Source: Serripes groenlandicus (Eukaryota; Mollusca; Bivalvia; Cardiida; Cardiidae). From it: a DNA stretch of 64,000 nt. The notes under the pieces are model-generated. The model saw nothing but the letters and a program-made list of their open reading frames with translations, did not search any database and had not been told where the DNA came from. The stretch is taken from the NCBI GenBank assembly GCA_031761405.1, contig JASEVX010000011.1, forward strand, positions 16,303,609-16,367,608, written 5' to 3'. Numbering within the stretch: position 1 is the first letter of the stretch; each line of letters begins with the position of its first letter. This document shows, in pieces, positions 25,201 through 34,939 of this stretch. The translations under genes and the position numbers were made by a program.

Positions 25201-28200
25201 TTCCTTGGTCTTTATCTGACAAGGGAGATAATATAATTATCACTAATGTCCCTCATTGCTGTAGAATTGTTGTATATGTGGGAAATGGTGATCAACGGAT
25301 CCTTAGAATTGTTTAACTCTTTCAGCGCCAAAGGCAATATTTAGGTTTTTGCAAACAATACTGATTCAGGTGAGTCAGCTCGTAACGAGCTGTCTCACCT
25401 GAAATCAGCATTGTTTGCTTTTTAGTTATCAAAATAGTCCAAAAGTCTTATTTTATTGCATGAGAAATGGAGACGCCCGATTTTGAACATGGATGAGTCT
25501 ACTTTAAACAATTCGGCGCTGAAAGAGTTAAATGAGTTAACAATCAGAACCAATCTCACATCAATATCGTGGTTATCATCGACTAATTGTTTCGCGATGT
25601 CCACGCAACCTCCTGTAACATCCGCCATATCCGAATCACTCTCCCAATCACGGTCAGGGCTGTGGGCGTACAACGCAGAGGGTGTGGCGTGTGTGATCCG
25701 AGTAGTTGTGAGTATTCCAACGGACTTTCCTAGTAAAAAAGGATATAAATGATCGGCGCTAGCAGGACAGTTGCAAGCAATAAAGATCCAAATCGACTCA
25801 CACTACAGCTCAGTATGATCTAGATATACACTGTTAGTAGATGCCCAATATAGAGTTTTGCGCTTTTTTTAAATATGTTTGTTTACCTTTTTCTTTTCCT
25901 TTTCCTGTGTGAAACTGTGAAATAAGCAATTGGTTCAATGTGTTCAAATTCTGTAGAATTTACTAACTGAACACAAACAAAACCGCTTAACAGTAACGAA
26001 AGGATCACAATATAAAAAGAAAACTTTTCATCTGTGTCCCTAACTTATCATGAGGATATTATTATCACAAATGGCTACTTTTTTCTATCAAATATGGAAG
26101 CTAAATGCACTCAAGAAAATCAAAAGACGGTAACAATTTCAAAATAATCCAATTAAAATTATGGTCCCTGTATCTGCTTACGATCATTTTATAACGTGTA
26201 ATGCGGCATTATTTATGAAATACTTGCATTGGGTTTTTTCAAATATTTAGTAGAAATTTTGGATTCAATAAAACACAAAATGTGTGCAGGTATTTAAAAG
26301 GACCTATGAAACTCTGTAGACGATACCGAGCCATTCATATACATTAAAGAATATTTTTTCAGCGATAGCTGATTGACGTGGGTTTTGACCTAGATGTTAA
26401 ACAAATGATCTAGATTGTAGACTAATCAAATGTTGTATTTAATGATTAATGTCGAAGAAATAAAGGAAACGAAACGTGTTCATTGGTTCATTGTTAAAAG
26501 TTGGCAATCCTACGAGAGGCACTAAAAAGAGTTTTAAAATGAAATTTTCTGCATACTTACCTTTAATTGTTTTCTTTACGAAATAAATTTCAGTGAATAA
26601 AAAAATCAGTGAAAACGTATGTAATTTTTTTTTTGAAACATGATAAGTTTTCAGTTATGTATCGTCAATTGAAACTTGTAGACCTCTTGAGAGCCTCGCG
26701 TAATCTCAAGTCATGTGACTTATTCTCAGTCTTGAACGGGACAACGCCATGTCGCGCTAGTGTAATGGATGTTGACTTGGATTTTGTCAAATGAAAGGTC
26801 TGTGGTTCGCTTCCCGGCAGAGGCAAGCTTTTTCTCTCTCTCTCATTCATATCAAAACCAAAGTATATATATGAACTAAAACATTTATAAACCAAATATT
26901 ACATATTTAACGTTTTTGTTTTCTGTCATTCTAATAAATAAGATAAAAGATCAAATAATATGCGCATGTTCCATTTCGTATTGTTTTCTCGTATTGATCG
27001 CCGTTTATCATTTTTAAAGATATTTCTTGTTTAATTTGAGTTCATGCTCTCAATGTCAGAAACAAAAATTGCAAGTTTGCAAAAACCCTTATGAAACGTG
27101 ATTTTTATCGCAACATAAACATTAGACGAACGAACATGATGATAACATAACGTATCCCCCTCCTGTTTTGGACGGAGTGGAAATATAGGAATGATCATCA
27201 TGTAAACTGATTATATTCGAAAACTCGCCAGATTGAAGATATCTTTGGACGAAACAGTTTACGTTAGTTTCCATCGCAATGTATATATATTCCCTGATTT
27301 GTTTATTATAACACGTATACATGTGCCATGCTTCGGGAAAGTGTAGCGTTTGTATAAAAAGAAAAGATCAGCTTTATTCAAAGAAAACCAACCTTAACAT
27401 ACTTTTTACACGCGTGAAAAGAGTATATGAATGCACATCAATATGTTGATAAAGATCCAAATGGATACGGCTTCACAGAATTTTCGTGAAACCTTCTATG
27501 ACCAAATACACAAATGTAGTCAGATATATCTAACACATTTAGTAGATGCGATCTGTTTGTTACCTTCTCCGTTCACTTAGTATGATTAAATTCCAAAGTC
27601 GTTCGTATTTCACAGACTGCTTTTTCAAATACTCTTCTCTTAACCCTTTCCCACATACAACACATCTGCAGCAGACGACTTTGATAACAGAGTAACAAAA
27701 ACCTTAAAAATAGCTTAATTGTTAAATAAAGTTGAAAACATTGTGACCAAAGGTGAAATTGCTCAACATGAGCAATTTCACCTTTGGTCACAATATTTTC
27801 AAAGGTCGTCTGCTGCTATTGCGTCAAAATGCGAAAGGGTTGAGGAAGCGCAGGACGTTTTCCATACGTTTTAAATTTTGAGAGCTGGGCCAAGTTAATT
27901 AAATTAACCCTTTCCCTCATACGACAATTATGCAGCAGACGAGTTTGAACATATTTTTAAAAAAAATGGAAAATCTCTATAATAGAATGGATAACCTATG
28001 ACTAAAAGTGGAAAACATTGTGGCAAAAGAAGAAATTGCTCGTTTTAAACAATTTCTTCTTTAGCCACTATGTTTTCAAAAAGCCGTCTGCTGCAGAGGC
28101 GTCAGAAAGCGTCAATTATGAGGGTAAAATGTTAAACAATTACCTGCCGCCTTGGACCAGTCCAGTATACTGGTTACCTCGGTGCCATTTTTGGTGTTAC

Positions 28201-31200
28201 ATTCGGCACGTCGAGATCGCCCGTCGAGACCGATCACGCCCAGATTGGTTTTGACTCCACAAAAGTATGCAGTAGCAGTTCCGGCTGAGTCTGCCACTTG
28301 AGCGTCTTCGTTGTACGTCTGAAGGATATATAAACGTTTGGTTATATCAGGGACGTAGATAAGAGAGATACGAAACTAAATTGTATACTAAAATATCACC
28401 CGTCCAAACATTTGTAGCAAGTATACCTCAAAAACTATTAAAGATATGAAAATAATAAAGATATTTTCTGGAAGTTTAAACATTGTTCTGATGCAACAGA
28501 TAAAAATATTTTCTTACACTACACTTTTTGATAAAATTATATCCTTGTGAATAATGTCAGTCTATCAATTTTTGGAACAAAATTAATAAAATTCAGAAAT
28601 CACAAGTCCTGTGTCTTTTAAACCAGTCATTATTCAAAACACAGAGAAATTCCAGTTGTTCAATGTATTTCTGACTTTAGTTGAAATGTTAAGCTTTCAG
28701 AATATGTATGTTTTGTTTATGTGCCAAATGTGACTTCAAAGTTTTATTTGCTACAAAATGTGAATTTGGACAATTTTATTTCTCCATGTGATTTTTTAAC
28801 CAGATAAAAGGTGTCAATGTGGAGTTGCTTATCGCTCGTATCTACGTCCCTGGTTATATCAATATGGCGTAAAGAGTGGACTCGTGATAACTCGAACATG
28901 GGATATCTCGAATATATCGTTTAACTCGAACGAAATCCCAGAACGGATCGTGGGGTGAAAACAGCGTAGCAGCAGCTCTGATTGCTTAGACGATCTTTTT
29001 ATCACTGGTTCGCTTTTTGAAAAAAACAACCATTTAGTATAAATGGATTGCGAATCTGAAAATACATGACTTATATTAACATAAATCAAGGGATCGCTTG
29101 AACATGGCGAGAACTAGAAGTCCATATAAAATTCGTGTTATCGCGAGTCCTGATTATCTACACATTATCTGATCGTGTCATTGTTTAACAAATTATGCCA
29201 AATTTGCACGATATTGTCAGACTCCATTTCTTGCTGTAGTGAGTGAAGCAGTACGTTACAGATCGAAAATAAAGCTCGCCGTTGAAAAAGATTAAAAGTT
29301 AAAGGTTCACTGTAAAGGACTGTAACAGAATGACGTCCGTTTAGACGTCGTAAAATTGAACGCAGTTTTCATACAATTCGTACTATAACAATTAACGTTT
29401 AAGCGATTACATTTATACATTTTAATAATTTTCTTTTTTCGGCGATAGCTGTTTAACCTCAGTTTTGACCTAGATGTTAAAGAAATGATCTAGATTATAA
29501 ACCAATCAAATGTTGTATTTAATGAATAATGTCGAAGAAATAAAGGAAATGAAACGTTTTGATTGGTTCATAGTTAAGTTGACGATCCTACGAGAGGCAC
29601 TAATAAGATGAAGTTTTAAAATAATAGGTTCTGCATACTAACTTTTAATTGTTTTCCTTCAGAAATAAATTTTAGTGAAAAAATCAGTGAAAACGTAGGA
29701 AATATAATATTTAAAAGAGCAAAAATATTAATTATTTTTGAAACATGATAAGTTTTCAGTTATTTATCTTCAATTGAAACGTTTACACTTCTTGGGAGCC
29801 TCGCGTAATCTCCTGTCATGTGGCGTATTCGCGGCCTTGATAATCTATTTATAGAAACTGAGGCTGGATGGAGATGGCTGATTAGCCTTTGGTATACACA
29901 TAGATTATTGCGCAAATTTTATAATTCATAGAAAATTACTGATTGTTTTTATTATTATCGCCGTTTATCTTTTTTAATGATATTTCTTGTTTCAAATGAT
30001 GATATTTAATATAAAGAACTATGCATATTAAAATACTTTGTTTTAATATTGTCGATATGACACATTTATGCTTATATTTACTATATGAACTATCCCGAGA
30101 GAAAACCAACATTATGACTTCTGCGTAATATATCGATCCAGATCAGCCTGCGCAGTCCGTGAAGACTGATCCGGGCCGACACTTTTCGTCTCAGGGGGAT
30201 AAAGGTATAGAGAAATGATTCCTGAAACAGAAAATCAACAGGAGGCGAAAATTGTCTGTCCAGGTTGGCCTGCGAGGCATGCTTAGGATGATCCAGGTCG
30301 ATACATTACGCAGAGACCATTATGTTGGTTTTCTCGCGGGACGGCTCATATTTTAGAAGCGACTATCGATGACTTGGCATAAAACTTGTTGGGCAACACT
30401 TCCATTGTTTGTCAGAAGGTGCATTTTGGTATGTTTAACCCTTCCCTCATGTAGACGCTTTCTGACGCCTCTGCAGAAGACGGCTTTTTGAAAACATAGT
30501 TACAAAAGAAGAAATTGCTAAAAACGAGTCTACAGTGTACGGAAATATCTCTTCCAACGTCAATGGCAATTTTGATGTGTTTTTGGTTATTTTTTACAAA
30601 CAATACAGATTCAGGTTAGTCATCTAGTAACGAGCTGTCTCACCTGAAATCAACATTGTTTGCCTTTAAGTTAAGACAATATTCCCCCAACTCTTTTAAC
30701 ACGAAGAATGCAGTCGCGCGATTTTGAACATGGAATAGTCTACTTTTCGAAAATTCGGCGCTGAAAGAGTTAAGATATGTTGGTATCGATGTGTGAATTC
30801 GCCATATTCCTGTTTACATACATATATAATCACGGAGACTTTAATGTAAACAAACATGGAATGATAACTGACAGCTGATTAACTTAGTGTTACCCAGCAA
30901 GAGAAAAGCCACGTCGTAATAAATCATAATTGTTATATATATTTACGCTTAAATCGGCAAAAATTTGTGATTAGGTAGTTATGATTTACCTTAGACAGTC
31001 CAAGATGAGGAAATTTCTCAAAGGATAGAAGCTCCTCCTCACCGCTTTTTCCGTTTAACTGTCCCTTGAGAATTCTAGCAGCCGTTACCGTAGACACGCC
31101 CATTCCGTCACCAAGAAACAAAATCACATTTTTAGCAACTGCTATGTTTGGTTTTATCTGTCTGGCTCGTTTAAGCTCCGCCTTCGCAATTGTATCCCAA

Positions 31201-34200
31201 TATTCATTAGCTGAAAGAAAGTTTTACCATTAACATAAAAGGGCCTATTTCGCGCTCAGGGAAAAGGATGCCTTCATCTTTTTTCGCATCTCGTAAAGAG
31301 GTAGGGCTAATGGGTGGATCATACATTTGCAGTCGTATCATGGCACGTATTAAGTTAAGTGAAATAGTTGCCTATTTTTAGAGCATTCTGGAAGTTATTT
31401 TTACCCCTTTCTCGACGTTTTAAAACAGAGAACTCTGGTACAACAACATGCGTCCGAGTTTTAATTTGAGAAGAATTGGGGAAAAACCCAAACAAGACCT
31501 TGTAACTACGAATATATTCTCTTTATGGGTCATATACTATGACACTGGTAAACAAATTGATTTTTCCCGTCCATAGTTTATGTGTATGAACTTTGCTGTA
31601 CCATGTATCCAAAATTGTGTGCAGAACATATTTGTTCACAGCCAATATGTTCCTACGTTTTGATTGGATGAAAAGTAAATTTATAAAAGGTCAAAATACT
31701 AAATGTGATCAAATCAATCATTTCCAGTGCACCTATACACATTCACGGTGCAGTTAAACTCAATGTCACATATGCAATACATTCTGGTGATGGTATACTC
31801 TTATTTCTACGCAAACAAAGGTTTTTTGTGTTTTTTTGGGGACTATTTGGGTCAGCAAGTCAGCGGATGTATTTGGCGTAAGTAGACCTATAGATATAGG
31901 CATGTTGCAGCAATCTTGGAAATCAGCCACCGATGTTTGTGTTATACTTATCTCCTCTATGTATCAAATTAAACGCCAACTCGTAGATGCTTATCAAACG
32001 GTGCCATATAGTAAGATTATAGGACTAAGAATTAGCGAGTTTCATGAACTAAGTCTATATTCAGATTGTTTCCATCAGATCACTGATGCAATGATATCTT
32101 TACGAGTTTCAAAGTACGCGAGTCCTTATGACTCGTTAACTGACTATGAACACATATGACTTTCCCACATATGACAATTCTGCAGCAGACGACTTTGAGC
32201 ATATTTTGTCAAAAAATAGAAAATCTCTATAATTTAATGGATAACCTATGACTAAAAGTGGAAAACATTGTGGCAAAAGGATAAATTGCTCGTTTTGAGC
32301 AATTTATTTTGTTGTCACTATGTTTTCAAGAAGACGTCTGTTGCAGAGGCGTCAGAAAGCGTCTATATAAGGGAAAGGGTTACGGTTGATTTATTTTAAT
32401 AGGAAAACATTATTCTTATTTGATTCATTCAGAATATATTTAGAAAACAAAATAGAAGTAGGATCATTTTCTTCACGTTATCATAAATTAGGATATATTG
32501 TGGAGAAATAAAGTAAGCCTACCCAACCCCCTCCACCTTTTTCCACATTAAGTTATAAGAGTATTTATTTCAAAATAAAATCTACATTGTAATGTTTTAC
32601 AATCGTATTCACTTACAATACATTAGTAAATGCTACATATTTGTTAAATTAAACTTTGTAATAAACTTTTCATAGATCTACAAGGACACAATAAAACTTC
32701 TCGAATGCCTTTGTGGTACACGAATCATCCCATTGTCATTATTGTGGCAATATTCCGATCTCTTTTCCGTTAACTCATCTATATATTCTGCTTTTCAGTT
32801 AGTCTATATCTTTCCTAAAAATCTCAAAACAAACGGATATACCTCAATGGTATATACATAATAATCGAAACACAACTTTCCATGATTAAACCTTGCCAAG
32901 GTATGTTAACGTAACGAAAAGGGAGCAATCTCGCTCGCTGAATAATATTTGAATTTTAGTAACATAGACTATATTTCAGAACATTTGGGGGGAATTTTCA
33001 AGCAAAGTGGACATCTTTGCGAGAATGGACCGCGTGATGGATGATGATAAGAGCCGTCCCGCGAGAAAACCAACATTGTGGACTTTGCGTTATGTATCGA
33101 CCCGGATCAGCCTAAGCAGCATGTTGCACAGGCTTACCCGGAATCCCGAATAGACACTTTAAGACTCCTGTGGATTTTCTGTTTAAGGAATTGTAACTCT
33201 ATAACTCTATCCCCTTGAGTCGGAATGTGTCGAGCAGGATTAGTCTGCGCGGACTGTGCAGGTTGATCTGGTCGATATATTACACAGAGACCATACTGTT
33301 GGTTTTCTCGCGGGACGGCTCATATGAAAACTGTACAATGTTATGGGATTGGATAACGTTGTGAGAATTGCCGGGTTGGTTGTTTGGTGATATCACGTTA
33401 TATCACGGCGTTTCCTGGGTAAGTTACCAGTTCTCCGGTCCATTTATCCTGACTCCAACCAATCAGTCGCAATGCTCACCCTGCAAACCTGAACGCAAAT
33501 GGGGACAGCTATTTCTACCATTTTTTAGGTATTTGGTATGACCCGACCTTGGATCGAACCCGCGACCGCCCGCCCCCGAGGCGGACGCTCTACTACTACA
33601 CCACAGAGGCGGTGGGAATTGGACCGGACCGCATAGGGATGCCTTCATATATACCAACAAGAGGCCTAAGAGGACCAGTATCGCATTTCTACAAAGTTAC
33701 TTGAAAATGAGCCTGACACTTTCGGAGGAGAAGATTTTTTCACTATAACCATATAGGGCAAAATAACCCCTGGCGGCCATGTTTTTCAACCAATCAACAT
33801 GGCTTGAAATAATCTGAATGAGGGTCATCCAAGGAACATTTCTACAAAATAATTTGAGAATCGGCCAACCAGTTTAGGGAAGAAGAATTTGAAAGTGTTT
33901 TTCTTTCGGTTGCCATGGAAATCAGAATTGTGCATGGATAAACAAAAATGAATGAATTTAGGAGACGACATTGAGGGGATGCTTTATCCCAATTGGCCTG
34001 GTGGTCAGGGATGATAAGTCGTTTGAAGTAAATAATTGACGCACGCAAGCACGAACGAGCGCCAGCACGCACGCACGACGGACAATTCGCCATGACATAA
34101 GAAAGCCAGTCGAGCTAAAAATGTCACAAATATCAAGATATACGTGTATAAAATACAGCAAGAACAGGAACAGCAAAATGCGCTGCATTAAATGAAATAT

Positions 34201-34919
34201 TATGGTAGCACACAGTGGCTTTACAGCTTTCATTTCTCGTCACAACCCGTGAACGATCAAACTGCTGCCCTAAATATACGACAGGTATAATAACAAGAAC
34301 TCTTAGCTTAAGGAATGAAACTCCCTTAACTTAACCCTTCCCCACATACAACAAATCTGCAGCATGCGACTTTGAAAACCCGAAAAATCTCCATAACAGC
34401 TAACTGTTAAATAAAGTTAAAACAGTGTGGCCAAAGGTATGCTTATCATAAGCAATTTCACCTTTGGCCACAGTGTTTTCAAAAGTTGTCTGCTGCTATT
34501 GCCTCAAAATGCGTCTGCAGGTGGGCAATGGTTAATGAACAATCATTTAATGTCTACTTTACAGCAATGTCAATGTCGGAATTTTTTCTTCCATATTTTA
34601 AAGATAATTTTCTGTTCTCGTCAGATAAGTTGTTCATTGATGATTGAATGATATATACATTCTAATTAAAGAAATAAACATTGCAGACAAAGATATTAAG
34701 TATAAAGGAGAACAAACTTTACGTGTTATCCTGTGAACATAATTGTATAATAAATTAGGTATACGTGATTATAAATCTGGATTTTATAAAAAAAAAATCA
34801 TAAGTATTTAAAATTAAGTTTTACTTACTCTCTGATGGCACCGAATATTCCAAACCTGCAATGCATAAATAATGTAAGCAGGTAGTTATAAGAAATGACC
34901 AAGCGATTGTGGCGTCCAT
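14744..34919 (-). CDS. ALPL: alkaline phosphatase, secreted/GPI-anchored, complete 10-exon gene
   Basis: This enzyme hydrolyses phosphate monoesters outside the cell, using a phosphoserine intermediate with two zinc ions and one magnesium ion. Joining ten exons gives 1644 bases (547 residues plus TAA), the usual animal length. Residues 1-22 or so form a hydrophobic signal peptide. Metal and catalytic motifs are in family order: FLGDGMG (Asp65), [10 protein letters not shown] (nucleophile Ser115), [11 protein letters not shown] (His176), [11 protein letters not shown] (Glu338, Asp343, His347), TADHSH (Asp384, His385) and ETHGGEDV (His468). The tail ends in a hydrophobic stretch with FVVFILCFF, as expected for a GPI-attachment signal. 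All nine introns are GT-AG and every phase closes. Introns run from about 250 to 3600 bases and are full of repeats. Invertebrate enzymes are co-orthologues of the vertebrate set, so the symbol is approximate. Family assignment is near certain; transcript ends are not seen. Confidence 0.96.
15037..16264. other. distal part of alkaline phosphatase intron 9
   Basis: Unique-looking AT-rich sequence between the exon 9 array and exon 10. No repeat family was recognised. Confidence 0.6.
16265..17395 (-). repeat. decayed tandem array of the exon 9 donor edge (~97-bp units)
   Basis: About nine units, cores near 16343, 16408, 16513, 16601, 16697, 17079, 17174, 17271 and 17367, lie directly downstream of exon 9 in the transcript. 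Three neighbouring units at 17161-17355 have a 97-base period. The best copies translate like the exon: [18 protein letters not shown] against the true [18 protein letters not shown]. Many keep GTAAGT-type donors. Others carry stops. A gap of unrelated sequence at about 16785-17056 splits the array. Confidence 0.85.
17401..17544 (-). CDS. ALPL: alkaline phosphatase exon 9 (short, easily missed)
   Basis: No long open frame marks this exon; I found it by splice phase and family motif. After a GATTCAG acceptor it reads [18 protein letters not shown], then [15 protein letters not shown], and ends LTGVNT before GTAAGT. The family motif here is usually (K/R)PYTTLLYGNGPGY; this copy has NGRGA. It keeps phase with exon 8 (Asn split) and exon 10 (Ala split). 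Its 3' half is the parent of the decayed tandem array at 16265-17395. Confidence 0.9.
17880..18680. repeat. diverged ~180-bp tandem repeat in intron 8
   Basis: GTGTGAAGTTTCAAAGCAAT, ACTTTAACCAAAATGTCT and CATTTGATGATGTCCAATAA recur about four times. Confidence 0.85.
19124..19315 (-). CDS. ALPL: alkaline phosphatase exon 8 (zinc ligands)
   Basis: The exon begins with the second Gly of [13 protein letters not shown] and so supplies Asp343 and His347, two zinc ligands. It also contains [12 protein letters not shown] with Asp384 and His385. It ends [10 protein letters not shown] plus one base before GTAAGT. A TA-flanked MITE lies about 74 bases upstream of its acceptor. Confidence 0.96.
19389..19557. 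mobile_element. TA-type MITE, internally shortened
   Basis: The left end TGAGCTGTTCCATGAGAAAA is present; the right end decays after GTTGGTTTTCT. It lies just upstream of the exon 8 acceptor in intron 7. Confidence 0.75.
21080..21560. repeat. diverged tandem repeats in intron 7
   Basis: AAAAACTAGGTCACTAGGCC and AATTGAAGGAAAATCTTG recur; this is the same family as 5930-7560. Confidence 0.8.
21957..21991 (+). mobile_element. terminal remnant of a TTAA MITE beside the exon 7 donor
   Basis: GCGTCTGTATGCGGAAAAGG followed by TTAA matches the right end of the type 2 TTAA elements. Only about 35 bp remain. It sits 32 bases inside intron 7. Confidence 0.6.
22024..22164 (-). CDS. ALPL: alkaline phosphatase exon 7 (magnesium-site Glu)
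   Basis: [14 protein letters not shown] is followed by [12 protein letters not shown] and YFLMVEG. Glu338 at the end is the conserved magnesium ligand. The acceptor tract lies almost directly against an (AAT)n microsatellite. The donor is GTAAGA, and a MITE remnant ends 32 bases into the following intron. Confidence 0.95.
22178..22241. repeat. (AAT)n/(ATT)n inverted microsatellite at the exon 7 acceptor
   Basis: A run of AAT triplets switches to ATT and so can fold back on itself. It begins about 14 bases upstream of the exon 7 acceptor, in the region where branch point and pyrimidine tract are expected. Intron 6 is only about 250 bases. Confidence 0.9.
22415..22517 (-). CDS. ALPL: alkaline phosphatase exon 6
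   Basis: The exon runs from [10 protein letters not shown] to DRLMG. It corresponds to the family segment between the GGGR loop and the LMGLF motif. It is bounded by a TTTTACAG acceptor and a GTAATA donor. The leftover G combines with the GT of exon 7 to restore Gly, giving LMGLFGY across the junction. Confidence 0.92.
22755..23228. repeat. imperfect (ATC)n microsatellite in intron 5
   Basis: About 470 bases of CAT/CAC/CGT triplets fill most of alkaline phosphatase intron 5. The long poly-Ile and poly-Met frames across it are artefacts of the triplet repeat. Confidence 0.95.
23265..23378 (-). CDS. ALPL: alkaline phosphatase exon 5
   Basis: This exon has exactly 38 codons and begins VIMGGGR, the family's V(I/M)(L/M)GGGR motif, after a CCCTTTTCAG acceptor. 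It ends DGRNLID before GTAAGA. The acceptor and first codons of this exon are duplicated upstream as a 58-bp tandem array (23345-23617), so the true acceptor was chosen as the copy whose frame continues open through the whole exon. Confidence 0.93.
23345..23617 (-). repeat. 58-bp tandem array copying the exon 5 acceptor edge
   Basis: About 4.5 copies with a 58-base period begin at the start of exon 5 and extend into intron 4. Each full copy keeps the CCCTTT(T/C)CAG acceptor and a frame reading VIMG(G/S)GRVK(F/Y)L followed by TGA. Copies alternate between two variants (CCTGAAAAGG and CCTGGAAAGG on the plus strand), suggesting duplication of a dimer. Confidence 0.9.
24509..24774. mobile_element. 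TA-type MITE, near-complete
   Basis: TGAGCCGTACCACAAGAAAA and GCGGGACGGCTTA form the termini, with CAGCCTGCGCAGTCCGCGCA in the core. It is in intron 4. Confidence 0.85.
25313..25531 (+). mobile_element. second TTAA palindromic element family, beside the exon 4 donor
   Basis: The element has TTAA ends and inverted termini CTCTTTCAGCGCC / GGCGCTGAAAGAG. Its inner hairpin is GAGTCAGCTCGTAACGAGCT followed by GTCTCACCTGAA. Length is 219 bp. A partial relative lies at 30598-30777. Confidence 0.8.
25560..25729 (-). CDS. ALPL: alkaline phosphatase exon 4 (active-site His)
   Basis: The exon encodes residues 163-219. [19 protein letters not shown] contains the active-site histidine (His176) that binds the phosphate-side metal water network. 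[10 protein letters not shown] and GCVDIAKQL follow, as in the family. The donor is GTGAGA, giving a clean phase-0 junction (Asp | Val) with exon 5. A palindromic TTAA element starts 28 bases into the next intron. Confidence 0.95.
26345..26740. repeat. ~390-bp dispersed repeat, copy 1 (intron 3)
   Basis: Shared landmarks with 29440-29835 include GTTTTGACCTAGATGTTAAA, AATGTCGAAGAAATAAAGGA, CCTACGAGAGGCACTAA and GAGCCTCGCGTAATCTC. The copies lie in introns 3 and 2, either side of exon 3. No coding content was recognised. Confidence 0.8.
26745..26825 (+). mobile_element. tRNA-like SINE head fragment
   Basis: CGCGCTAGTGTAATGGATG and GTCTGTGGTTCGCTTCCCGG keep the A- and B-box spacing of a tRNA. 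No matching body was recognised. Confidence 0.5.
27640..27842. mobile_element. type 2 TTAA MITE
   Basis: TTAACCCTTTCCCACATACA to GCGAAAGGGTTGA with a CAACATGAGCAATTTCACCT core. It is in intron 3, about 60 bases from the type 1 element at 27904. Confidence 0.85.
27904..28135 (+). mobile_element. TTAA-flanked palindromic MITE (type 1) beside the exon 3 donor
   Basis: This 232-bp element has TTAA at both ends, a CCCTTTCCCTCAT left end and a degenerate right end. It contains CTGCAGCAGACG with a complementary inner arm, and a near-palindromic centre around AATTGCTCGTTTT. TTAA targets and CCC ends suggest a piggyBac-like non-autonomous element. It lies in alkaline phosphatase intron 3, eight bases from the splice donor. 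Confidence 0.85.
28144..28318 (-). CDS. ALPL: alkaline phosphatase exon 3 (catalytic serine)
   Basis: The exon starts [19 protein letters not shown] and contains the phosphorylated nucleophile, Ser115 of the precursor. The following CGVKTN and the CNT...NGTEV segment match the family, and NGT is a possible glycosylation site. The acceptor is TATATCCTTCAG and the donor is GTAATT. A TTAA-flanked MITE begins only eight bases into the following intron. Confidence 0.96.
29440..29835. repeat. ~390-bp dispersed repeat, copy 2 (intron 2)
   Basis: Same order and orientation of landmarks as 26345-26740, with scattered substitutions and small indels. The spacing between copies is about 3.1 kb and includes exon 3. 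Confidence 0.8.
30085..30350. mobile_element. TA-type MITE, near-complete
   Basis: TGAACTATCCCGAGAGAAAA and GCGGGACGGCTCA are flanked by TA. It is in intron 2. Confidence 0.85.
30434..30527 (+). mobile_element. truncated type 1 TTAA MITE
   Basis: TTAACCCTTCCCTCAT and the first arm of the element are present (AGACGCTTTCTGACGCCTCT, then a GCTTTTTGAAAACATAG run). The sequence stops just before the central hairpin. Confidence 0.75.
30598..30777 (+). mobile_element. partial copy of the CTCTTTCAGCGCC TTAA element
   Basis: It shares the AACAATAC(T/A)GATTCAGG hairpin and the right end GGCGCTGAAAGAGTTAA with 25313-25531, but its left end is missing. A truncated type 1 MITE (30434-30527) abuts its left side. 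It lies in alkaline phosphatase intron 2. Confidence 0.7.
30990..31210 (-). CDS. ALPL: alkaline phosphatase exon 2 (first metal-binding Asp)
   Basis: The exon encodes residues 31-104. [12 protein letters not shown] opens the mature protein. [19 protein letters not shown] carries the Asp (residue 65) that binds zinc and magnesium in this family. The acceptor is a TTTCTTTCAG tract and the donor is GTAAAT; the exon ends in phase 0. The end [12 protein letters not shown] is the conserved family segment leading into TYN at the start of exon 3. Confidence 0.96.
32157..32382. mobile_element. type 1 TTAA MITE
   Basis: The GACTTTCCCACATATGACAA start, the GGATAACCTATGACTAAAAG middle and the AAGGGAAAGGGTTA end match the family. 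It is in intron 1. Confidence 0.8.
33049..33323. mobile_element. TA-type MITE, near-complete
   Basis: GAGCCGTCCCGCGAGAAAAC and its inverse CGCGGGACGGCTC are almost perfect over 20 bases. The half order differs from most copies, so it is inserted in the opposite orientation. It is in intron 1. Confidence 0.85.
33390..33612 (-). mobile_element. tRNA-derived SINE, family B
   Basis: On the minus strand the head reads CCTCTGTGGTGTAGTAGTAG and GCGGGTTCGATCC, then TCATACCAAATACCTAAAAA and a GGAAACGCCGTGATATAA end. It lies in alkaline phosphatase intron 1 and is too degenerate in its arms for a functional tRNA. Confidence 0.8.
33660..34060. repeat. relative of the 41.8-43.4 kb repeat in intron 1
   Basis: CCATGTTTTTCAACCAATCA, GTCATCCAAGGAACATTTCT and GAAGAATTTGAAAGTGTTTT correspond to blocks in 42960-43400. 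Confidence 0.65.
34331..34535. mobile_element. type 2 TTAA MITE
   Basis: TTAACCCTTCCCCACATACA to GTGGGCAATGGTTAA. It is in intron 1, about 290 bases from the exon 1 donor. Confidence 0.85.
34829..34919 (-). CDS. ALPL: alkaline phosphatase exon 1 (signal peptide)
   Basis: This exon encodes residues 1-30 plus the first base of codon 31. It begins [10 protein letters not shown] and stays hydrophobic to about residue 22, so it reads as a secretory signal peptide. The exon ends before a strong GTAAGT donor. Its single leftover base joins exon 2 to give a Thr codon, which supports both the donor and the frame. No other in-frame ATG lies nearby. Confidence 0.9.
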
Positions 34920-34939
34920 ATTAAATCCTTTATCTATGA

